64,000 nt of DNA from Clostridia bacterium (GTDB taxonomy: Bacteria > Bacillota_A > Clostridia > Christensenellales > Aristaeellaceae): positions 56,683 through 120,682 of the forward strand of contig JAFXSH010000069.1 of NCBI GenBank assembly GCA_017525805.1. The letters are read 5' to 3'. How positions within the stretch are numbered: the stretch's first letter is position 1; every line of letters begins with the position of its first letter. Under the pieces are notes generated by a model. The model ran no database searches. It had not been told where the DNA came from and saw nothing but the letters and a program-made list of their open reading frames with translations. Positions 58,567 to 64,000 of the stretch are shown piece after piece. The position numbers and the translations under genes are program-made.

Positions 58567-60840
58567 TCACAGCAAAGCGCGCTGGATTTTGCCGCTGGTG
58601 GTTTTGGGCAGCTCGTCCCGGAAAACCACGATGCGGGGGTATTTGTAAGGCGCGGTGCGCTGCTTCACGTAGCTTTGGATTTCCTTCTTGAGTTCTTCGG
58701 TGCCCTCTTTGCCCTTGACAAGCACGATGCTGGCCTTGACCACTTGGCCGCGGACAGGATCGGGGGCGGCGGAAACACCGCACTCCAGCACGTAGGGCAG
58801 TTCCATAATGACGCTTTCGATCTCGAACGGTCCGATGCGGTAGCCGGAGGACTTGATCAAATCGTCTACCCGGCCCACGTACCAGAAGTAACCGTCCTCA
58901 TCCCGCCAGGCGGTGTCGCCGGTATGGTAGAGGCCGTCGTGCCAGTTGCCGTTCACGTTCTTGTCGTCGCTTCCATAATAACCGGTCAGCAGGCCGCAGG
59001 GCGGGTTGTTTTCCCCGGTGTGGATCACGATTTCGCCCACTTCGCCCACCGGCACCGGATTGCCGTTGGGGTCCACCAAATCAACATCGTACAGCGGCAC
59101 GGGCTTGCCCATGGAGCCGGGCTTGGGGGTCATGCCGGTGAGGTTGCCGATGATGATGGCGCTTTCGCTCTGGCCGAAGCCCTCCATGATGGTGATGCCG
59201 GTGGATTCCTTGAACTTCTGGAACACCTCGGGGTTCAGGGCTTCGCCCGCGATGGTGGCGTAACGGATGGAGGAAAGGTCGTACTTGCTCAAATCTTCCT
59301 TGATCAGCATGCGGTACATGGTGGGCGGCGCGCAGAAGGTCTTGATGCCGTACTGCTTGAACAGGGGCAGGATATCGTCGGCATGGAAGCGGTCGAAATC
59401 GTACACGAACAGGGCGGCTTCGCACATCCATTGGCCGAAGATTTTGCCCCAGCAGGCCTTGGCCCAGCCGGTGTCGGAAATGGTCAGGTGCAGCTGGCCG
59501 GGCAGGACGTTATGCCAGAATTTGGCGGTCATGTAATGGCCCAGGGGGTACTTGTGGCTGTGGCACACCAGCTTGGGATAGCCCGTGGTGCCGGAGGTAA
59601 AGAACATGAGCAGGGGATCGTCGCCGCAGGCCGCATCCTCCGTGCGGTCGAAATGGGAGGAAAACACGCTGTATTCGCTGTCGAAATCGTGCCAGCCCTC
59701 CCGCTGGCCGCCGCAGAACACCAGGGTCTTGATGCCGGGGCACTCCGGCAGGGCCTTTTCGATTTCGCCCGCCGCCTGGCCGTGGCTGGTGCACACCACG
59801 GCGCTGACCTCCCCGGTCTGGAAGCGGTAAATGTAATCCTTGCAAAGCAGCTGGTCCGTGGCCGGGATCACCACCGCGCCGATCTTTTCCATGGCCAGCA
59901 TGGTGATCCAGAAATGGTACTGCCGCCGCAGCACAAGCATCACCCGGTCGCCCTTCTTGATGCCCAGGGACTTATAATAATTGGCGGCGCGGTTGCTCAT
60001 TTTGTGGAAATCCAGGAAGGAAAAGCGGCGTTCCTTCTTGTTGATGTCCAGGTGCACCATGGCAAGCTGATCGGGATGCTCCCTGGCCAGCTCGTCCATG
60101 ATGTCGAAGGCGAAATTGAAGCGGTCGATATCGTGGTAATGGACGGAAACGGGCGTGCCCTTTTCGTTCACCTTAGCGTCCACATACCGGTCGGCGATGA
60201 TGGCCTGGGTCTGGGCGGCAGGGGCGGCGGCGTCGTGAATGTGGGGGTTGTAATCCGTTTCCTCGCCGGGGATGACCACGGCTAAGAACACGCAGTCCTG
60301 CCCCTCGGCGGCGATGAGGCCGTGGGGGGTGGAGGAATCGAAGAACACGGAATCGCCCGCCCGCAGGGTTTCAGTGTGCTCGCCGATCTGGGCCCTAAGC
60401 ACGCCGGACAGAATGTAGTCAAATTCCTGGCCGGGGTGGCTCACCGTTTCGATGGGGGCCGCCTGGAGGGCGGGATCGTAGGAATAGCGGGTCAAATAGG
60501 GCTCCACAATGCGCTTGCGGAACATGGGAGCCAGGTTCAGCATCTTGATGCCCTTGATATCCGTGACCACCTCGCCTTCCCCGTGGCGGGTGACGGTGTA
60601 GTTGGACAGGCGGGGGCTGGTGCCCTCGATCAGGTCCACGATGTCCACGCCGAAGGCGGCGGCGCACTTGTGGACGAAGGAGAAGGGCATTTCCACGCTG
60701 CCGGTTTCATACCAGGCGCAGTCCGCTTCGCTGAAACCCGTCATGCGGGCCAGATCGGCGGTGGTATAGCCGGCGATGTCTTTCAGTTCACGGATGCGGG
60801 CAGCCACGTCCCGCAGCATTTCGGGGGCCTGAGTCGGCAT
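58567..60840 (-). CDS. XRE HTH - cupin - acyl-CoA synthetase fusion protein
   Basis: 757 aa from ATG 60840 (GGAGG 9 nt upstream). Residues ~10-65 are an XRE HTH (IRELKDIAGYTTADLARMTGFSEADCAWYETG), ~100-185 a cupin (PGQEFDYILSGVLRAQIGE...TPHGLIAAEGQD), and ~225-757 an AMP-forming acyl-CoA synthetase with FFTSGTTGYPK, EGFGQSES, YHTGDTAWRDEDGY and the C-terminal PKTTSGKIQ carrying the catalytic Lys. The synthetase part resembles the medium-chain/aromatic or branched acid group. The head half matches the XRE-cupin regulators seen elsewhere in this window. Preceded by a T-box leader and divergent from vor genes. Confidence 0.92.
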   Translation of the reverse strand: MPTQAPEMLRDVAARIRELKDIAGYTTADLARMTGFSEADCAWYETGSVEMPFSFVHKCAAAFGVDIVDLIEGTSPRLSNYTVTRHGEGEVVTDIKGIKMLNLAPMFRKRIVEPYLTRYSYDPALQAAPIETVSHPGQEFDYILSGVLRAQIGEHTETLRAGDSVFFDSSTPHGLIAAEGQDCVFLAVVIPGEETDYNPHIHDAAAPAAQTQAIIADRYVDAKVNEKGTPVSVHYHDIDRFNFAFDIMDELAREHPDQLAMVHLDINKKERRFSFLDFHKMSNRAANYYKSLGIKKGDRVMLVLRRQYHFWITMLAMEKIGAVVIPATDQLLCKDYIYRFQTGEVSAVVCTSHGQAAGEIEKALPECPGIKTLVFCGGQREGWHDFDSEYSVFSSHFDRTEDAACGDDPLLMFFTSGTTGYPKLVCHSHKYPLGHYMTAKFWHNVLPGQLHLTISDTGWAKACWGKIFGQWMCEAALFVYDFDRFHADDILPLFKQYGIKTFCAPPTMYRMLIKEDLSKYDLSSIRYATIAGEALNPEVFQKFKESTGITIMEGFGQSESAIIIGNLTGMTPKPGSMGKPVPLYDVDLVDPNGNPVPVGEVGEIVIHTGENNPPCGLLTGYYGSDDKNVNGNWHDGLYHTGDTAWRDEDGYFWYVGRVDDLIKSSGYRIGPFEIESVIMELPYVLECGVSAAPDPVRGQVVKASIVLVKGKEGTEELKKEIQSYVKQRTAPYKYPRIVVFRDELPKTTSGKIQRALL

Positions 60841-60867
60841 GTTGAAAAACCTCCTGTCGGTGGGCAG

Positions 60868-61160
60868 ACAAAAGCCCGCCCCAAAGTGTTTCTTTGAGAC
60901 GGGCTGAATAAGCATCAGCTCGCGGTACCACTCAAATTGCGCGGTGTGATCGCGCCCCTCGCGGACTCCCATGAAGCCCTTCGCACTGACGCGGCGTTCG
61001 CGGAGCAACTTACTTGGGGGAACCGCCCCTGTTCAAGTGCCCGGCTCGGAAGCCACAGCCTGATGGATACCCGCCGCCGGTTTTCAGCGTTCCCGGCTCT
61101 CTGTGGGTGGACATTCCATCCGCCTTCTTCGTCATCGCCTTTTGGTATGCGATTGCATGT
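60868..61160 (-). promoter_or_regulatory. T-box riboswitch, probably tRNA-Val specific
   Basis: Read leftwards: K-turn-like GATGA, AGAGAG of the stem I AG bulge, then GTG-G-CTTCC-GAGC near 61056-61044, which lines up with specifier-purine-helix-GAGC of well-known T-boxes, giving GTG (valine); TGG (Trp) is one base away. The T-box bulge TGGTACCGCG is at 60930-60921. TTTGAG before it pairs with CTCAAA (antiterminator), and the latter is also part of the terminator AGCCCG...CGGGCT-TTTT. Confidence 0.9.
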
Positions 61161-61189
61161 AGTGTAGCAGATAAAAAGGGAAAAGTCAA
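61161..61189 (-). promoter_or_regulatory. Promoter of the T-box/synthetase transcript
   Basis: Read leftwards: TTGACT (61189-61184), 17-nt spacer, TACACT (61166-61161). Confidence 0.8.
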
Positions 61190-61244
61190 CAGGCAATTCG
61201 GCGGATTCTTTCCTTGTATACAAAAGAAATACAGTATTTGATGG

Positions 61245-61273
61245 TTGACATTTTCCGCGCGCGGTTTCATAAT
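61245..61273 (+). promoter_or_regulatory. Promoter of the vor operon with a palindrome in its spacer
   Basis: TTGACA (61245-61250), 17-nt spacer, CATAAT (61268-61273). CCGCGCGCGG (61255-61264) lies within the spacer and may be an operator. Confidence 0.7.
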
Positions 61274-61309
61274 GACATGGTACCCTTTGAACGGGAAGGA
61301 GGGAGAGCC

Positions 61310-61996
61310 ATGCGGCGCATGATCGTGATCGCTGGCCATTACGGCAGCGGGAAAACGGAATTGGCCGTGAGCCTTGCCATGGAACTGGCCCAAATGGGAA
61401 AGCGGGATTATCCGCGCCTTGCCATCGTGGACCTGGACGTGGCGAACCCCTATTTCCGTTCCAGGGAGCGCATGGACGTGTTGGAAGCCCACGGGGTGTC
61501 CGTGTATGGCGACACCTTTCATTCCACCGGCGCGACGGCTGAATTGCCTGCTTTGACGGCGGCGTTGCGGGCCCCTTTGGAGGACGAGGGGTGCCAGACC
61601 ATCGTGGACCTTGGCGGCAACGACGCCGGGGCCCGGGTGCTGCGGCAATTCGGCAAGTATTTTGAGGGAAACGATCATGAGCTGTGGGCGGTGGTGAATT
61701 TCCGCCGATACGAGACCCTCACCGTGGGAACGGCAAGGGAGCACGTGGAAGCCATTCAGAACGAATTGCAGATCAAGGTGACAGGCCTTGTGAACAACAC
61801 CCATCTGCTCCGCGAAACCACGGCGGACATCATCCGGGAAGGGTACGAAAAGGCAAAAGTCTTGTCGGAGGAAATGAACATTCCCTTATTATTCACCTGT
61901 TATCCCGCGGGCATCGTTCAGCCGGAGGAACTAAAAGGCATCGCGCCTCTCCGTCCTCTGGGTCTGTACATGCGGCCCGCTTATCTGGATAAGTAA
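61310..61996 (+). CDS. P-loop NTPase (MinD/ParA-like) leading the vor operon
   Basis: 228 aa from ATG 61310 (AGGAGGG 6 nt upstream). IVIAGHYGSGKTELAVSLA is a P-loop; VDLDVANPYFRSRE and TIVDLGGNDAG give the acidic metal site and a Walker B-like strand; VNNTHLLRETT resembles the NxxxL guanine/adenine loop. It lies 27 bp before a ferredoxin gene and vorBA. Its role is unknown; cluster or cofactor delivery to the oxidoreductase is a reasonable guess. Confidence 0.75.
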   Translation: MRRMIVIAGHYGSGKTELAVSLAMELAQMGKRDYPRLAIVDLDVANPYFRSRERMDVLEAHGVSVYGDTFHSTGATAELPALTAALRAPLEDEGCQTIVDLGGNDAGARVLRQFGKYFEGNDHELWAVVNFRRYETLTVGTAREHVEAIQNELQIKVTGLVNNTHLLRETTADIIREGYEKAKVLSEEMNIPLLFTCYPAGIVQPEELKGIAPLRPLGLYMRPAYLDK

Positions 61997-62023
61997 ATCA
62001 ATATATAGGAGGAAAAAAGACGT

Positions 62024-62251
62024 ATGCGGGCGTTTAAGCTGGTTTTCCGTCCGGAAAAGTGCAAGGGCTGCGAGCTGTGCCGCTCCGTATGCCCCAAAGG
62101 CGTCATCGGTATGGCGGCCACCGTCAATGCCAAGGGGTATCACCCCGCCTGCGCCGTGAACCAGGAAGCGTGCATCGGATGCCAGAGCTGCGCGCTGATG
62201 TGTCCTGACGGCGCGATCGCCATTTATCAGTTGGAGGAGGGGGAACAATGA
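62024..62251 (+). CDS. 2-oxoacid:ferredoxin oxidoreductase, ferredoxin-like subunit
   Basis: 75 aa. Two [4Fe-4S] motifs: CKGCELCRSVCPKG and CIGCQSCALMCPDG. AGGAGG before the ATG. It carries electrons between the TPP site of VorA and external ferredoxin. Overlaps vorB by 4 nt. Confidence 0.92.
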   Translation: MRAFKLVFRPEKCKGCELCRSVCPKGVIGMAATVNAKGYHPACAVNQEACIGCQSCALMCPDGAIAIYQLEEGEQ

Positions 62252-63342
62252 CCACCGATAAAGTGCTGATGAAAGGCAACGAAGCCTTTGCCGAGGCCGC
62301 CATCCGCGGCGGCGCGCGGCTGTATTTCGGCTATCCCATTACCCCCCAGAGCGAAGTGCCCGAGTATATGAGCCGGGAACTGCCCAAGCATGGGGGCTGC
62401 TTCGTGCAGGCGGAAAGCGAGCTGGGGGCCATCAACATGGCTTACGGCGCGGGCAGCGCCGGCGGCACCGTGTTCATTTCTTCTTCTTCTCCCGGCATCG
62501 CCCTGATGCAGGAGGGCATGAGCTTCCTGTGCTCCGCCGAAGTGCCGCTGCTGGCTATGAACGTTTCCCGCGGCGGCCCCGGCATTGGCGGCATCCAGCC
62601 CGCCCAGGCGGACTATTACCAGGTCACCCGGGGCGGCGGCAACGGCGACTATAAGATCCCCGTGTTCGCTCCCGCTTCCATTCAGGAAGCCGTCGACCTG
62701 CTCTACGAGGGCACCGATCTTGCGCAGTATTGGCGCAATCCCATCATGATTTTGGCCGACGGCATGATCGGCCAGATGATGGAGCCCGTGCGTCTGCCGG
62801 AATTCAAACCCGTGCTTGCCCCCAATGAAATCGCGGGCAAGCGGGATTGGGCCTGCACCGGCTACGCGGACCGGGGCGGCGACCAGAACCGCCGGGTGGT
62901 AAAGTCCCTGCGCATGCAGCCCGAAAAGCTGGAAGAGCACGTGGAAAAGCTGTTCCAAAAGTACGCGCGGATGGAAAAAGAACTGGCCCGGTACGAAACC
63001 GAAAATCTGAAGGGCGCGGAGGTCGTGTTCGTGGCCTTCGGCACCACCGCCCGCATTTGCCGGGAAGCCTGCGAAATTCTGGCGTCCCAGGGCGTCAAGG
63101 CGGGCCTGATCCGGCCCATTTCTCTGTGGCCCTTCCCGGACAAGGCCTTTGACGAAATCGACTTCGGCACGACGAAAGCCGTCATTTCCGCCGAACTCAG
63201 CATGGGCCAGATGATCACCGACGTGAAGCTGGCGCTGAACGGCCGTCTGCCCGTATACCTGGCCCACCGCACCGGCGGCATGGTGCCCACTACGCCCGAG
63301 GTGGCCCAGCGCGCCAAGGCTGTATTGGAGGGATTGAAATGA
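62248..63342 (+). CDS. vorB: 2-oxoisovalerate-type oxidoreductase alpha subunit
   Basis: 364 aa. LMKGNEAFAEAAIRGGARLYFGYPITPQSEV split by normal spacing, SELGAINMAYGAGSAGG, SSSPGIALMQEGMSF and NVSRGGPGIGG match VorB, the alpha subunit of the four-part VOR enzyme that links branched 2-oxoacids to acyl-CoA and CO2. It overlaps vorA by 4 nt (ATGA). Confidence 0.92.
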   Translation: MTTDKVLMKGNEAFAEAAIRGGARLYFGYPITPQSEVPEYMSRELPKHGGCFVQAESELGAINMAYGAGSAGGTVFISSSSPGIALMQEGMSFLCSAEVPLLAMNVSRGGPGIGGIQPAQADYYQVTRGGGNGDYKIPVFAPASIQEAVDLLYEGTDLAQYWRNPIMILADGMIGQMMEPVRLPEFKPVLAPNEIAGKRDWACTGYADRGGDQNRRVVKSLRMQPEKLEEHVEKLFQKYARMEKELARYETENLKGAEVVFVAFGTTARICREACEILASQGVKAGLIRPISLWPFPDKAFDEIDFGTTKAVISAELSMGQMITDVKLALNGRLPVYLAHRTGGMVPTTPEVAQRAKAVLEGLK

Positions 63343-64000
63343 AGCCCATCTTTGAATACACCAAGGGCATGACCGAAATGCCCACCCATTACTGCCCCGG
63401 CTGCACCCACGGCATCGCCCACCGGCTGATCATGGAAGTGCTGGACGAAATGGGCATGCTGGGCAACACCATCGGCGTGGCCCCCATCGGCTGCTCCGTT
63501 ATGGCCCACCAGTACATGAACGTGGATATGTGCGAGGCCGCCCATGGCCGCGCCCCCGCCGTTGCCAGCGGCATCCGCCGGGTACACCCGGATAAGATCG
63601 TGTTCACCTACCAGGGCGACGGCGACCTGGCCTCCATCGGCACCGGCGAAATCATTCACGCCGCCGTGCGCGGGGAAAAGTTCACCACCTTCTTCATCAA
63701 CAACGGCATTTACGGCATGACCGGCGGCCAGATGGCCCCCACCACCCTGATCGGCCAGAAGAGCACCACCAGCCAGGACGGCCGCAGCAAGGAACTGAAC
63801 GGCATGCCCGTGAAAATGAGCGAAATGCTGGCTACCATCGACGGCGCGGCGTATGTGGAGCGCGTGGCGCTGGACAGCCCCGCCCACGTGCGGCAGGCGA
63901 AAAAGGCCATCCGCAAAGCCTTTGAAATTCAGCAGCAGGGCCTTGGCTTCACCCTGATCGAATTCCTGTCCACCTGCCCCACCAACTGGGGCATGACCCC
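63339..64000 (+). CDS. vorA: 2-oxoisovalerate-type oxidoreductase TPP subunit, 3' end outside window
   Basis: About 220 residues visible from ATG 63339. YCPGCTHGIAHRLI, GVAPIGCSVMAHQYM and the TPP/magnesium motif YQGDGDLASIGTGEIIHAA then NNGIYGMTGGQMAPTT identify the beta (TPP-binding) subunit. The gene continues past 64000; the gamma subunit expected for VOR would follow and is not visible. Confidence 0.92.
   Translation, partial: MKPIFEYTKGMTEMPTHYCPGCTHGIAHRLIMEVLDEMGMLGNTIGVAPIGCSVMAHQYMNVDMCEAAHGRAPAVASGIRRVHPDKIVFTYQGDGDLASIGTGEIIHAAVRGEKFTTFFINNGIYGMTGGQMAPTTLIGQKSTTSQDGRSKELNGMPVKMSEMLATIDGAAYVERVALDSPAHVRQAKKAIRKAFEIQQQGLGFTLIEFLSTCPTNWGMT

Noticed and set aside
60841..61160. Coding sequence continuing upstream of the synthetase (the frame stays open to 61008)
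   Set aside because: The stretch is the T-box leader; the ATG at 60840 has a strong ribosome site, and the HTH begins just after it.

Overview
The window looks like a chromosomal segment of a GC-rich, spore-forming anaerobe of the Clostridia (Bacillota). Reasons: SpoIID and a Gin-type sigma-G inhibitor, consensus sigma-A promoters (TTGACA-N17-TATAAT type), strong AGGAGG ribosome sites, a T-box riboswitch, a ferredoxin-dependent 2-oxoacid oxidoreductase, and plant-glycan enzymes (GH5, GH130, GH78, CE2). A gut or rumen lineage such as the Christensenellales is plausible, but this is inference from gene content only.

Layout. 1-7,150 is an accessory region: a truncated HExxH (ImmA/IrrE-like) peptidase divergent from a LexA-type HTH/S24 repressor, a Y-family polymerase and a YolD-like gene, which runs into a serine-recombinase remnant. 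Then come an Rpn-type nuclease with a small downstream protein resembling its own C-terminus, and two small XRE regulators around three evenly spaced palindromes. 7,160-9,050 is a YtrA-type GntR/ABC operon; rpmB follows on the minus strand. 9,855-11,123 encodes an exported five-SH3 protein. 11,270-17,283 is a polyamine uptake operon (XRE-cupin regulator, potABCD, a phosphodiester-glycosidase-like protein). 17,522-20,932 holds a MATE transporter fused to a GHKL-ATPase-like domain, followed by a membrane SpoIIE-type phosphatase. 21,495-26,631 has radA, a PIN-TRAM protein, a five-domain peptidoglycan-binding protein and spoIID.

26,898-36,621 is a glycan region, mostly on the minus strand: SASA esterase, GH130 phosphorylase, GH5 glucanase/mannanase, phosphohexomutase, CE2 esterase, a C39-like protein and a GH78 rhamnosidase. 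Together they could take acetylated beta-mannan to mannose phosphates. 36,686-39,815 is a GldAFG-like ABC system. 39,973 onwards carries uxuA, a radical-SAM maturase remnant, tldD/pmbA, a HAD protein lacking its nucleophile, prmA, a GNAT, an ABC-F protein, gin and several membrane proteins. 50,096-52,588 is tetR-bioY-MATE. 52,653-57,415 is a ytfQRT-yjfF sugar ABC operon, followed by a GGDEF protein with a ribbon-helix-helix tail.

The right end (58,567-64,000) is the most coherent new hypothesis. A T-box leader, probably valine-specific, controls an XRE-cupin-acyl-CoA synthetase fusion, divergent from a P-loop protein, a ferredoxin subunit and vorB/vorA. This would fit valine made from isobutyrate through isobutyryl-CoA and reductive carboxylation, switched on when tRNA-Val is uncharged.

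Three copies of a 62-nt one-sided hairpin element (14,839; 28,623; 58,501) sit just after stop codons, with perfect stems kept by compensatory changes. Other structured intergenic elements lie at 21,060-21,330, 25,386-25,466, 28,491-28,553 and 41,074-41,121. No rRNA, tRNA, CRISPR array or intact insertion sequence was recognised.
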